Notes: a model not told the origin generated them from the letters alone. DNA of 64,000 nt from Truepera sp965215315 (GCA_965215315.1 CBDCDB010000008.1:3472001-3536000), one strand, 5' to 3'. Counted from the first letter of the stretch, positions 34,480 through 43,375 are shown. Made by a program: numbers and translations.

Positions 34480-34686
34480 TTTAGGGAGCACAGGTCATCG
34501 TTAGAATGTGCGTGCTATGGCAATTTCCGTAGTTACTGAGCTGGTTTCTCGCAGCTATCACCTTAGAACGTGCGTGCTAGACTGTACTTTATTTGCATAG
34601 ACTGGCTCGAACCAGATGATACCTGCTGTAGTCGGTCAATCTCAAGCCTAGAACGGCCTTGACCAGATGATACCTGCTGCAGGTTG
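34480..34686 (-). repeat. Intergenic repeat cluster (two or three copies, inverted orientation)
   Basis: On the minus strand this holds AGCAGGTATCATCTGGTT twice (ending near 34612 and 34660), with TAGCACGCACGTTCTAA (34563-34580 region) and GATAGCTGCGAGAAACCAGC. The last part also occurs in the copy at 39261-39378, so the full unit is about 110-130 bp. Confidence 0.7.
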
Positions 34687-34712
34687 GAAAATCGTAATTT
34701 GTCAGCTATAAA

Positions 34713-34752
34713 CGCTGTTACATGACTGTCTTAAGACAGTCATGTAACAGCG
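34713..34752. terminator. Perfect 40-bp palindrome (possible bidirectional terminator)
   Basis: CGCTGTTACATGACTGTCTT is followed exactly by its reverse complement, with no spacer. It ends 8 bp before the stop of the minus-strand coiled-coil gene. There is no good T tract on either side, so terminator function is likely but unproved; a protein site is the alternative. Confidence 0.55.
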
Positions 34753-34759
34753 TAACCCT

Positions 34760-35536
34760 TTATTCCTGAGATGCACGCCGCCAGAACTGCCAGCGCGGAG
34801 ACTGCTGAAGCTCTTGCTCGAGCCACTCCTGACGTTCTTGTAGCTCCCGGCATAGAAGCCGCACTCTAGCCTCGTCTGTACGCGTCTCCTCGAGCTGCTT
34901 TTGCAACGAAGCGACTTGCGCCTCTAACGGGTATAGCCGCTCCATTTCAGCATTGGCAACGCCGAGCGCCGAACCGAGCCGCCGAATCTCGGCAGAGAGC
35001 GGTTTAAGCTGTTCAGCGCGCGCTTTTTGTCTCGCACTAGACTCTCTTAAGGCGTCAAGCTGACGCTGCGTTTCGGCGTGGGCGCGTTTTTCGTCCGCGA
35101 GCAGCATTTGACTATGTTGTAGGTTCTGCTGTGCACCCGGACTAGCGCTTGCGGAAGTTGCCGGGGCACGCTTAGAGTCAGCCACCGGAGCGCTGATGGA
35201 CGGAACTTCAACTTCTTCGGTAGCCAACAGCTCTTCAAGCACCTTTGAAAGAGACTCAGCGAGGAGACCGAAATCAACTGTTTCGGCCTCCTCAGGAACC
35301 GGAGCAGGAGGGGCAAAAGCGGGCGGGGTAGCGGCGGGCTGACCCGGAGGCAGGATAGACGTAACGGGGACGGAAGCGGGCAGGGTGTTCGCAATGACCT
35401 GGGTCAGGTGCTCCAAGACGTCACGCTCGGTGATGGCGCTGCCGTCTTCGCCAGCGAGTGTATGCCACAAAACGCCGCTGTCTTCGGCGAGACGCCGCGC
35501 CAACGGGGTGATTTGAGGTGTGCTTATCTGCGTCAT
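34760..35536 (-). CDS. E3-binding-domain protein with coiled coil
   Basis: A 258-residue protein. The N-terminus ITPLARRLAEDSGVLWHTLA followed by ITERDVLEHL is a peripheral-subunit (E3-binding) domain, the small three-helix module that tethers E1/E3 in 2-oxoacid dehydrogenase complexes. There is no lipoyl or acyltransferase domain. A proline-rich linker, an acidic helix near residue 90, and a long charged coiled coil (about 140-240) follow. It starts 5 bp after the FakA-like gene ends, so they share an operon. Role unknown; a scaffold is plausible. Confidence 0.75.
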   Translation of the reverse strand: MTQISTPQITPLARRLAEDSGVLWHTLAGEDGSAITERDVLEHLTQVIANTLPASVPVTSILPPGQPAATPPAFAPPAPVPEEAETVDFGLLAESLSKVLEELLATEEVEVPSISAPVADSKRAPATSASASPGAQQNLQHSQMLLADEKRAHAETQRQLDALRESSARQKARAEQLKPLSAEIRRLGSALGVANAEMERLYPLEAQVASLQKQLEETRTDEARVRLLCRELQERQEWLEQELQQSPRWQFWRRASQE

Positions 35537-35541
35537 CAGGG

Positions 35542-37143
35542 TTACTCGAGCGCCAGTACGAACGCGTAAAGGTCGGGGCTGCCCGCGTGGAGTTCAAGCT
35601 CGAGGCCGCTAAACTGCTCGGCAAGTTTTTCGTGTAGCGTTTCGGCCCGTTCACGGCTCACCGCGGCGCTGTAAAAAAGGACGCCCAACTCGTAATCATC
35701 GGCGGTGTCCGTCAAGAGTTCCGTCAGACAAGCTTCAGGTGAAGCCGCTGAAACTTTGAGCTGCCCGTTGTTCAGGCCGATAAACTCGCCCTCGGTTACG
35801 GCGACGCCTTCAACTGTCGTGGTGCGGCTTGCGGTGGTGACCTCGAGGGTACACGCGTGTTCGGCGGCTTTTTCCAGTTCACTGAAAAGTGCGTCGGCTT
35901 CACTGTTTTCATCAAATAACACCGCCGCCGCGAGACCTTCGCCGAGGGTGCGCGTCGGCAAGACCCGAATCTGCTTTTCGGGTACAAGCTCAGCGACGTG
36001 CTCGGCTGCCATGATGATATTTTTGTTGTTCGGCATGATGATCACGTCAACCGCGCCGACACTCCGCACAGCGTCCGCGATGTCTTGCACGCTCGGATTG
36101 TTCGTCTGCCCACCGCCGACAACGCGAGCCCCAAGACTGCGAAAGACTTTGGTGACGCCGAAACCGGCACTGACTGCGACCAGCGCGGTTTTCGGCGGCG
36201 CGATTCCGGCAGGGTCGGCTCCGGCTAAAATCTCTTGATGCTGCTCGCTCATGTCCTCGACTTTGGTCCGGACAACCGTCCCGTAACGCGCGACCAGCGC
36301 GAGGAGTTTTTCGGGTTCTTCGGTGTGGATGTGCCCTTTGATAAAGCCTTCGGCCCCGACGACGAGCAGTGAATCACCGAAACGCTCGACCTGCCCCTGA
36401 ATCTCCTCGGCAGAAACCGTCGCGTCCGACAGTAAAAACTCGGTGCAAAAACCGAACTCCTGCTCTTCAAACGCCTTTTGTGCGCGTTTGGTGACGGTTG
36501 GGGGGGGCGGCAACTCGAGCCCGTCGAACGACGCGATAATGCCCTCCAAAACCCGTAAAAACCCCAATCCGCCCGAATCCACAACGCCCGCTTGCTTGAG
36601 CATCGGCAGCTGGTCAGGCGTTTTTTGCAGCGCCGTGTCGCCCGCTTTTAAGGCGTCGCGTAAAACTTCTAAGGGTGAAACCGATGCCGCGTGTTCTGCG
36701 CCTTCAGCAGCGGAGCGCACAACCGTCAAGATAGTACCTTCAACGGGTTTCATCACGGCGGCGTAGGCACTTCTCGACGCGTTCTTGAGGGCGTCGATGA
36801 CAGCGCCCGAGCTGAGCGTCCGCTGACCCTTGATACTCTCCGCGAAGCCTTTGAGAATCTGACTTAAAATCACGCCCGAGTTGCCCCTTGCCCCGAGCAG
36901 CGAGCCGTAAGAGAGCGCGTGCGCGAGTTCGACCATCGTTTTGGGTGTGGCGTTGCCGAGCTGCTGCCTCACCGACTGCATGGTCAGGTGCATGTTGGTG
37001 CCGGTATCGCCGTCGGGGACGGGATAGACGTTGAGCGCGTTGACCTCTTCGACGTAAACGCCGAGCCAGTCGGTCGCGTAGGCGAACGCTTTCGCTAAGG
37101 CCGGAGCCTCGAGCAGCGGTTCCGCCGCTGTCACCTGAGTCAT
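35542..37143 (-). CDS. fakA: DAK2/DegV-fusion kinase, FakA (YloV) family
   Basis: A 533-residue protein: the N-terminal DAK2/Dhak-L kinase domain has NVYPVPDGDTGTNMHLTM and LLGARGNSGVILSQIL, and the rest matches the FakA middle and C-terminal domains (GGQTNNPSVQDIADAV, IIMPNNKNIIMAAEHVAELV). FakA phosphorylates fatty acids bound to FakB, which feeds exogenous fatty acids into phospholipids. The start is the ATG at 37143, which overlaps the stop of a 26-residue frame with a better ribosome site, so translation is probably coupled. Confidence 0.9.
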   Translation of the reverse strand: MTQVTAAEPLLEAPALAKAFAYATDWLGVYVEEVNALNVYPVPDGDTGTNMHLTMQSVRQQLGNATPKTMVELAHALSYGSLLGARGNSGVILSQILKGFAESIKGQRTLSSGAVIDALKNASRSAYAAVMKPVEGTILTVVRSAAEGAEHAASVSPLEVLRDALKAGDTALQKTPDQLPMLKQAGVVDSGGLGFLRVLEGIIASFDGLELPPPPTVTKRAQKAFEEQEFGFCTEFLLSDATVSAEEIQGQVERFGDSLLVVGAEGFIKGHIHTEEPEKLLALVARYGTVVRTKVEDMSEQHQEILAGADPAGIAPPKTALVAVSAGFGVTKVFRSLGARVVGGGQTNNPSVQDIADAVRSVGAVDVIIMPNNKNIIMAAEHVAELVPEKQIRVLPTRTLGEGLAAAVLFDENSEADALFSELEKAAEHACTLEVTTASRTTTVEGVAVTEGEFIGLNNGQLKVSAASPEACLTELLTDTADDYELGVLFYSAAVSRERAETLHEKLAEQFSGLELELHAGSPDLYAFVLALE

Positions 37144-37220
37144 CGGGCAGCCCCTGCCGGGTTCCCGAGTTTGTTCGGCCCCTCGGGTACTGCGCGGGCT
37201 GTAAGCCGCTTTTCGATCAT
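37140..37220 (-). CDS. Short coupled frame upstream of fakA (26 residues)
   Basis: MIEKRLTARAVPEGPNKLGN and a short tail, with a strong AAGGAG site 4 bp before the ATG. Its TGA overlaps the fakA ATG (ATGA). The fakA start itself has only a weak site, so this frame probably delivers ribosomes to it. A leader peptide or a decayed small gene are both possible. Confidence 0.5.
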   Translation of the reverse strand: MIEKRLTARAVPEGPNKLGNPAGAAR

Positions 37221-37372
37221 AAATCTCCTTAGCGCTAGGCAGCTGTGCCAAAGCCTGAATGCGCCAATCTTACCCTATCTACAGTTAAATTCCGTAACAA
37301 ACGCCCGTTTAGGGTTTTCTAACCTAAAGCGAGTTTTACGGCGCAGGCTCGAGCCTATCCCAAAAAATATGC

Positions 37373-37831
37373 CTACGGAACTTCTTTTAGCTTAGAGCCG
37401 ATATATTTCCACCTAGCGTAAGCTGTGAGTAGCTTCTCGACATCTGATAAGGTGCCATACCGAGTTGAGCCGTTGAGGTCGTCGTAGGTAAATACTTGTA
37501 TGGCTCGCACACGACTTGTTTTTGGAACCTTGCCGAGATTTGGTAACGGTAAACTTTCCCCAAAAATTTCTTTGGTTCTGCGATATTCATCATGTGTCAT
37601 AACGAAAGGAACCTCTTTTGGGAGTTGAAAGAGTCCTGGCAGTGTGATCTCTAAGGAAGTCAGCGTTAGGTCTTCGGTCAGCACGTAGTCTCTCCACAGT
37701 TCAGGTGCGAACGGTTCCACCCGGTTGCCTATGTTGGCGACAAGTATCCCTATAAGAATCAGCACAACTATGTATGGTGAAAGCAGTACACCGAAAATCA
37801 GAGCAAAACGTTTAAGCAACTGTTCATACAT
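37373..37831 (-). CDS. Hypothetical membrane-anchored protein
   Basis: A 152-residue protein with one N-terminal membrane helix (FGVLLSPYIVVLILIGILVA) and a soluble domain outside (LWRDYVLTEDLTLTSLEITL, then VFTYDDLNGSTRYGTLSD). I recognise no family. There is no obvious ribosome site before the ATG. It stands alone between fakA and the DUF503 gene. Confidence 0.55.
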   Translation of the reverse strand: MYEQLLKRFALIFGVLLSPYIVVLILIGILVANIGNRVEPFAPELWRDYVLTEDLTLTSLEITLPGLFQLPKEVPFVMTHDEYRRTKEIFGESLPLPNLGKVPKTSRVRAIQVFTYDDLNGSTRYGTLSDVEKLLTAYARWKYIGSKLKEVP

Positions 37832-37897
37832 AACTTGCAGTGTGCCGTAAAAAGTCTGTTTAAGTTGCGAAGAAACGCCGCTTTGCGCCGCTCAATC

Positions 37898-38209
37898 CTA
37901 AAGTGAATCCCACAACTCGACCTCGAGCCGACTCTCCACTACCTTATACTCGCCCCCGGCAGCCACAAACGCCTCGACGCGCCGTAAAAGTGCCTCGAGC
38001 CCTACCGCGTCGCTGCTAATCGCGCTGACGCCGATCTCTTCCCAGGTGTGTGCGTCCGCCCCGCCGAGCCGCGCTGCCGACACTGAAAACCGCACCTTGA
38101 GCCTTTCGACAACTGGCTTGACGAGCGCCCGTTTCTCTTTAAGTGAGCGCACCCAGGGCATCTCGAGGCGGGCCTGATACACCCCGACGTAGACGTTAGT
38201 CTCCCTCAT
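37898..38209 (-). CDS. DUF503 family protein
   Basis: A 103-residue protein with the family blocks VGVYQARLEMPWVRSLKEKR and FSVSAARLGGADAHTWEEIG. DUF503 proteins (YlxP type) often lie near ribosome-assembly genes such as rbfA; function unknown. The start chosen, ATG at 38209, is the family-typical one. It follows the GNAT-like gene directly. Confidence 0.85.
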   Translation of the reverse strand: MRETNVYVGVYQARLEMPWVRSLKEKRALVKPVVERLKVRFSVSAARLGGADAHTWEEIGVSAISSDAVGLEALLRRVEAFVAAGGEYKVVESRLEVELWDSL

Positions 38210-38210
38210 T

Positions 38211-38660
38211 TTAGGGTGTTTGACCTCTCGAGCCCAGCACCCGCCCATAAACCCGTTCGGAGCGCAAAACATAGTCTTTGACCGCCAACGCCTGCGCCGT
38301 GCCCGCGTCGGCTTCGGGTACTTGCACCTGCAAGTCGTACACGGCGGCGTCGTAAGCACTTTTGGTGACGGCCTCGAGCAGAGCTTCTCTCGCCTCGATA
38401 TCTTCGGTATCCGGTACGTTCAAGCGGTTGACGTAAACGGTTGGGCGCGTGCCGTTCCAAACGGCTTGAGCCAAGACAAAGCCGACAGCTTGGGCGTCCC
38501 GAACCGCGACGAAGGCGTGACCCGTTCTGCCGTAAAACGATACGCTGCTCCGGCTGATGATGGTGTCTAGGCCAAACTGCTGTGCGTAAGCTGTATCTAA
38601 AGATTCCAGAAGCTCCTGGTCATCTGAACTAAGCAGACGGGCAAAGGTCAGTGTCGCCAT
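38211..38660 (-). CDS. GNAT-like acetyltransferase fold protein (DUF1999-like)
   Basis: A 149-residue protein with N-terminal TLTFARLLSSDDQELLESLD, a central AFVAVRDAQAVGFVLAQAVW strand pair like the GNAT core, and a C-terminal helix and strand. It may belong to DUF1999, seen mainly in Deinococcota. The usual acetyl-CoA pyrophosphate loop is not obvious. ATG at 38660 is preferred over a GTG 18 bp upstream that overlaps moaC. Confidence 0.6.
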   Translation of the reverse strand: MATLTFARLLSSDDQELLESLDTAYAQQFGLDTIISRSSVSFYGRTGHAFVAVRDAQAVGFVLAQAVWNGTRPTVYVNRLNVPDTEDIEAREALLEAVTKSAYDAAVYDLQVQVPEADAGTAQALAVKDYVLRSERVYGRVLGSRGQTP

Positions 38661-38661
38661 C

Positions 38662-39132
38662 TTAAACTCGCACCTCACTCTGCCAAGCGCCCGACTTGCC
38701 GCCGGTTTTTGAAAGCAGTTTGGTCTCTTGAATCACCATGCCTTTACCGTAAGCCTTGAGCATGTCGTAGAGCGTCAGCGCGGCGATACTGACCGCCGTA
38801 AGCGCCTCCATTTCGACGCCGGTTTTGCCGTCTACGCGGCAGGTTGCCGTAAAGGTGACACGTGACTCGTCTGCGTCCAGCTCACCCGTTACCGACACTT
38901 TGGTCAGCGGCAGCGGGTGACAGAGCGGAATGAGGTCGCTCGTGCGCTTTGCTGCTATGATGCCGGCGAGTTCGGCGACGGCTACCGGGTCGCCTTTGTC
39001 GGGGCCGCGCTGGAGCGCCGTAAACACTTCCGGTGGAAGGAGGACGCTGGAACGTGCGACCGCTTCGCGGGCCGTTGCCGCTTTGTCCGACACATCGACC
39101 ATCACGGCCTTACCGTTTTCAAAATGGGTCAT
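38662..39132 (-). CDS. moaC: Cyclic pyranopterin monophosphate synthase MoaC
   Basis: A 156-residue MoaC with MVDVSDKAATAREAVARSSV near the start, the active-site LIPLCHPLPLTKVSV near 75, and TGVEMEALTAVSIAALTLYD near 120, then K-x-x-x-K near the end. It completes cPMP formation in molybdenum cofactor synthesis with MoaA, which is not in the window. The ATG is 7 bp after TATACT with no ribosome site (leaderless). It probably heads an operon with the GNAT-like and DUF503 genes. Confidence 0.93.
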   Translation of the reverse strand: MTHFENGKAVMVDVSDKAATAREAVARSSVLLPPEVFTALQRGPDKGDPVAVAELAGIIAAKRTSDLIPLCHPLPLTKVSVTGELDADESRVTFTATCRVDGKTGVEMEALTAVSIAALTLYDMLKAYGKGMVIQETKLLSKTGGKSGAWQSEVRV

Positions 39133-39260
39133 AGCTACAAGTATATAGCAGGCATCATCTTGAAAAGGACGCTCTCACATTGGTTTATGCTGTCTGGCAC
39201 GCATATTGTAAAATAATCCGGGTAGTCTCTAAAGCTTTGGGTGCCATATACTTAGGTGCT

Positions 39261-39378
39261 ATAGCAGGTATCAGCTGGTTTGAGCCGCTCCGGGACAATG
39301 ATCGTCGTTCCTGCGGAGGACTTCGTACACTAGCACGCACCCCTAAGAGATGATAGCTGCGAGAAGCTAGCTCAGTAG
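39261..39378 (+). repeat. Intergenic repeat family, long copy
   Basis: Begins ATAGCAGGTATCAGCTGGTT, carries CTAGCACGCACCCCTAAG in the middle and ends GATAGCTGCGAGAAGCTAGC. Both halves match the minus-strand cluster at 34480-34686. The IS630-type element begins 17 bp downstream. Confidence 0.7.
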
Positions 39379-39403
39379 CGATGAAAAACGCTATACTACA
39401 CTG

Positions 39404-40072
39404 TCAGCGAGGTACTGACACCTTCACCTCTGTATAGGCACGTTTGAAGGTGTGTCTAGCCGCTTCTTTGGAGAATTGCCAGTTGAGCTTAACTTGGGCT
39501 TGATTGCGCTCTGTTTGCCAAGCGTTAAGTTCAGTTTCAAGGCGGTCACGTTGAGCAATGCGCCGGTCTAGGCACTGTTTGCTTAAAGCGGAGAATTCAA
39601 GTTCAGCCATGTTAAGCCAAGAAGCGTGCTTAGGGGTATGAATCATCTCAAACTGCTGGGCAAGTTCGAAGGCAGCTTACGGTGCTAGAGCAGCATAAAA
39701 CGAGCCTGGGTTATGGGTGTTGAGATTATCCTGCACCAGCCTGATTTTCTGCGCTTGAGGGAACTGTTGCGTTAAGTACTGCATAAAGTCGGTGTATTCC
39801 TGCCGTCGGCGGTGGTCATAGAGCCTAGTCCAACGCCTGCCGGTAAGCGGCTCGACCGCTAAGAGCACTGAACAACTTGCCGTGACTTTATAATGGTAGT
39901 CCTCGCGTTTGACCTGGCCTGCTTTCATCGCTACAGGTTGTAAGGTCTGTTCAATCAGATAACAAGGTCGTTCATCAAAACAAAGTACCGGATAGTCGGG
40001 GTCATAAGGCTGAGCGTAAGTATCAAGCACCCGCTCCATTTGCCAAATGAACGCAGAGGTGAGCTTGCCCAA
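39404..40072 (-). pseudogene. IS630 transposase catalytic part (orfB), nonsense mutation
   Basis: The frame starts MGKLTSAFIWQMERVLDTYA and contains the DDE residues in PVLCFDERPC, IRLVQDNLNTHN and WLNMAELEFSAL. In the other copy the middle reads APQAAFEL; here CAA has become TAA at 39677-39679, splitting it into 131- and 80-residue pieces. So this copy cannot make a full catalytic protein. Confidence 0.85.
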
Positions 40073-40086
40073 ACACCAACACCGCT

Positions 40087-40533
40087 TTAGGTGGGGTTTG
40101 AGCTCGTTTTTTTCAGTATCTCGCTGACCCCCTCATGCGAAACAGTCTCAACCAAGCCCAGCTCGACAGCTTTATCCGCTAACAGTCTCAGTGTCCATCT
40201 GCTTCTGCCTTCAGGAGCCTCACTACATGCTAAAGCGGTAATCTTCGCTCGCTGTTCACCACTAAAGCGACTTGGGCGTCCTGGTTTGGGCTTGTCCGCT
40301 ACTACCTCTTGGACGTTACTCTGGCTTTCGCAAAAACGTTTGCGGATCCTCTTGAGCGTTGCCAAACTGATATCTGCTTGCTTGAGAATCTCGGCGTCAC
40401 TTACCCCGGCATCCGCCAGTAACAGTGCCCTAGCCCGTTTGTACACCCTCACCCGGCACGCTCCCGCTTTTGTTAGCCGTTCGAGCTCTTGCCTTTGTAT
40501 TTTACTCAGCTTGATTCCATAGCGCTTTTTCAT
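40087..40533 (-). CDS. IS630 transposase N-terminal part (orfA)
   Basis: A 148-residue helix-turn-helix protein (VSDAEILKQADISLATLKRI, then GRPSRFSGEQRAKITALA). Near its end is a run of seven A in the coding strand (40107-40113). Slipping back one base there gives EILKKNELKPHLKR and continues directly into orfB without a stop, so the full transposase is probably made by frameshifting or transcript slippage. Confidence 0.85.
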   Translation of the reverse strand: MKKRYGIKLSKIQRQELERLTKAGACRVRVYKRARALLLADAGVSDAEILKQADISLATLKRIRKRFCESQSNVQEVVADKPKPGRPSRFSGEQRAKITALACSEAPEGRSRWTLRLLADKAVELGLVETVSHEGVSEILKKTSSNPT

Positions 40534-40873
40534 TCGCTTACTTTAGACACTGTGTTGCTATGGGTCAACTCTTCGCTGACAATGTAGTACATGAGGTGAG
40601 ACGTCCCCCAAAGTCGGTTGGGCCGAACTTCAGCGTAAGGTATTCGCCCTCTCGGTGCCCGGTGAGCTCGTAAAACAGCTGGATAGGGCGAAGATTGCTG
40701 CTAAAACGGTTAGGCTATAGGTGTAGTTAAGGTACAGGTTCTGAGGTATCAGGTCACAGGTTCTGAGTTGGGTGCCCCGAACCGACCTAAAGTGCCGAGC
40801 ACTCCCGAAAGGCTGATATGGGCAAGCTTACCGACTTGGTAGTTGACGCACCTCTGGATTCTAGCGGGGCGCT

Positions 40874-43330
40874 GTGAGGCTCGAGCTTTCCGGGTGGCAG
40901 CTCTCAGCCCTGAGCGCGGTTCCTAGAGCGGCGCAAGGGACGTTTCCGGCAACCGTACCCGGTTGCGTTCATACTGATCTGCTAGCTGCTGGAATTATTG
41001 AAGACCCGTATCTGGCACAAAACGAACCGGAAACTGCCTGGATAGGCCGCACCGACTGGCGTTACAGCTGCACCTTTACGGCGACCGAGGCACTACTTTC
41101 AGCCGAACACCTGACGCTCGTTTGTGACGGCCTCGATACGGTGGCCCAACTTTCCCTTAACGGCGAGCGGTTTGCGGCAACTGAGTCGGTGCACGTCGGC
41201 TACCGCTTTGAACTTAAAAGGTTGGTGCGAAAAGGGAAGAACAGGCTCGAGGTTATCTTCCGCTCCCCTTATACCTACGCCGAGGCCAAGCAGCTCGAGC
41301 TTGGTGATTTGCCGGGGCCGTATGACGAACCCTTTAACTTTATCCGCAAGCTGGCCTGTAATTTCGGTTGGGACTGGGGGCCGACGCTCGTCACCTCCGG
41401 GATTTGGCGCGATATCTACCTGGAAAGCTGGAGCGGCGTGCGCTTCTCTGCGGTGCGGCCTCTTGTTACCGAAGCGGCGCGTGAGCAGGGCAGGGTAAAC
41501 GTCTTTGCGGCTTTGGAAGGCGACGCGGCAGGTCAAACGGTACATGCAAAGTTGAAAAATCCCGCTGGTGACGTTGTGGCAGAAGCTGAAACGGAAGGTA
41601 CGGGCTCGAGCGTCCAACTCACCCTGAACGTAAGCAAACCCGAACGCTGGTGGCCTCGGGGACATGGGGAGAGGCCGCTTTATACGCTCGAGCTGACCTC
41701 GGGCGAAGCCGTGTGGCAAGGACGTATCGGCATTCGGAAGGTCGAACTTAACACGACCCCCGACGACATCGGCGCAGCCTTTACGCTTAAAGTCAACGGC
41801 AAACCGATTTTCTGCAAAGGGGCCAACTGGATTCCTGACGACTGCTTTCCGGCGCGTGTAACTAAGGAACGCCTCCGCGAACGTTTAACCCAAGCCGTAG
41901 ACGCCAACATGAACCTGCTCCGGGTGTGGGGCGGCGGCGTCTACGAATCTGAGGATTTTTACGGCTTGTGCGATGAACTGGGGTTGATGGTCTGGCAAGA
42001 CTTTTTATTCGCCTGCGCCGCCTACCCCGAAGAAGCGCCGTTTCCCGAACTTGTTGAAGCTGAAGCGCGGTACAACGTCACGCGGCTCTCTCCGCACCCG
42101 AGTCTGGTGTTGTGGAACGGCAACAACGAAAACCTCTGGGGCTACGAAGACTGGGGTTGGCAAGACGTTTTAGGCGAGCGGACGTGGGGGCGAGGATTCT
42201 ATCTCGAGCTGCTTCCCCGCATCGTCGCCGAGCTTGACCCCAGCCGCCCCTACTGGCCCGGCAGCCCGTACTCGGGCGAGGGCGTCCATCCCAACGCCGA
42301 CTCACACGGCCCCAAACACATCTGGGACGTGTGGAACACCCATGACTACACGCACTACCGCGACTACCGACCGCGGTTTGCCGCCGAGTTCGGCTTTCAA
42401 GCGCCGCCGACCTACCGGACTTTGGCGCGGAGCATCCCCGAGTCCGAGCGGTTTGCGACCTCGGCGGCGATGCTGCACCATCAAAAGGTAGAAAACGGCA
42501 ACGATAAGCTAAAGGCGGGCCTAGAGGCTCACTTCGGCAGCGCTGTAACAGGAACGCCTGAAGATTTTGACGACTGGCTCTACCTGACGCAGCTCAACCA
42601 GGCGAGAGCTGTGCAGCTCGGTGTAGAGTGGTTTCGGTCGCTCGAGCCGCGCTGCACGGGTACGGTGTACTGGCAGCTCAACGACTGCTGGCCCGCAACT
42701 TCGTGGGCTGCTATAGATGGTTACGGCTACAAAAAACCGCTTTGGTACGCGACCAAGCGCTCCTTTGCCGATCAGCTCATGACCTTTCAACCGGCTGAGG
42801 GTGGTCTCAAACTCATGTGTTGCAACGACAGCGAGCTGCTCTGGATGGGCGAAATTTGTGTACAGCGGGTCTCGTTCTCTGGCAACGTGCTGGCTGAAGA
42901 GCTGGTGTCTTTTTGCGTGCAACCGCGCACGGCGGCGGTTGTCAGCGAATTAGGTGACGCTTTTACGGCAGCCGACCCCGAACGTGAGTTTTTGGTGGCG
43001 CGAACCGGGGCACAAAAGGCGACGTGGTTTTTTCTGCCGGACAAAAAACTCTCTTATCCTAGACCCAGCTTAGAGGGGAGCTTAGAAGGCGACAAGTTTA
43101 CGGTGACAGCGCAGACGTTCATTCGCGACCTGACCTTTTTCGTTGACCGTTTGGGACCGGACGCCGACATTGACGACCAACTCGTGACGCTGCTACCGGG
43201 GGAGAGCCAGACGTTGACCGTAAAAGGGCTGAATGGTATCAACGTAGACGACTTGCTTAAACCGCCGGTGATGAACTGTGCCAACCGGTTTGGGTCAAGG
43301 TTAAGGGACGTTGCTTCCGCAGAGCGGTAG
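40874..43330 (+). CDS. Beta-mannosidase, glycoside hydrolase family 2
   Basis: An 818-residue GH2 enzyme: sugar-binding N-terminal domain (TVPGCVHTDLLAAGIIEDPY, typical of mannosidases), immunoglobulin-like domain, then a TIM barrel with the acid/base Glu419 in WNGNNENLWGYE and nucleophile Glu505 in RFAAEFGFQAPP. No signal peptide, so it acts in the cytoplasm, cleaving mannosides brought in as oligosaccharides. The start is GTG at 40874. It is a single gene; the Opp-type importer in this window could supply substrate, but that is inference. Confidence 0.93.
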   Translation: MRLELSGWQLSALSAVPRAAQGTFPATVPGCVHTDLLAAGIIEDPYLAQNEPETAWIGRTDWRYSCTFTATEALLSAEHLTLVCDGLDTVAQLSLNGERFAATESVHVGYRFELKRLVRKGKNRLEVIFRSPYTYAEAKQLELGDLPGPYDEPFNFIRKLACNFGWDWGPTLVTSGIWRDIYLESWSGVRFSAVRPLVTEAAREQGRVNVFAALEGDAAGQTVHAKLKNPAGDVVAEAETEGTGSSVQLTLNVSKPERWWPRGHGERPLYTLELTSGEAVWQGRIGIRKVELNTTPDDIGAAFTLKVNGKPIFCKGANWIPDDCFPARVTKERLRERLTQAVDANMNLLRVWGGGVYESEDFYGLCDELGLMVWQDFLFACAAYPEEAPFPELVEAEARYNVTRLSPHPSLVLWNGNNENLWGYEDWGWQDVLGERTWGRGFYLELLPRIVAELDPSRPYWPGSPYSGEGVHPNADSHGPKHIWDVWNTHDYTHYRDYRPRFAAEFGFQAPPTYRTLARSIPESERFATSAAMLHHQKVENGNDKLKAGLEAHFGSAVTGTPEDFDDWLYLTQLNQARAVQLGVEWFRSLEPRCTGTVYWQLNDCWPATSWAAIDGYGYKKPLWYATKRSFADQLMTFQPAEGGLKLMCCNDSELLWMGEICVQRVSFSGNVLAEELVSFCVQPRTAAVVSELGDAFTAADPEREFLVARTGAQKATWFFLPDKKLSYPRPSLEGSLEGDKFTVTAQTFIRDLTFFVDRLGPDADIDDQLVTLLPGESQTLTVKGLNGINVDDLLKPPVMNCANRFGSRLRDVASAER

Positions 43331-43375
43331 GGATTGGCCCGGCTACAACCTAATGGTCTTGCTATGACGGGTTTG

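Larger units (their letters stand above)
39396..40587 (-). mobile_element. IS630-type insertion sequence, copy 1
   Basis: About 1192 bp with imperfect terminal inverted repeats (CTACACTGTCAGCGAGG at the left; CTACATTGTCAGCGAAG reading in from the right) flanked by TA at 39394 and 40588, the IS630 target. It encodes two overlapping transposase frames on the minus strand. Apart from one base in orfB, the visible sequence matches copy 2 at 63071. Confidence 0.9.
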
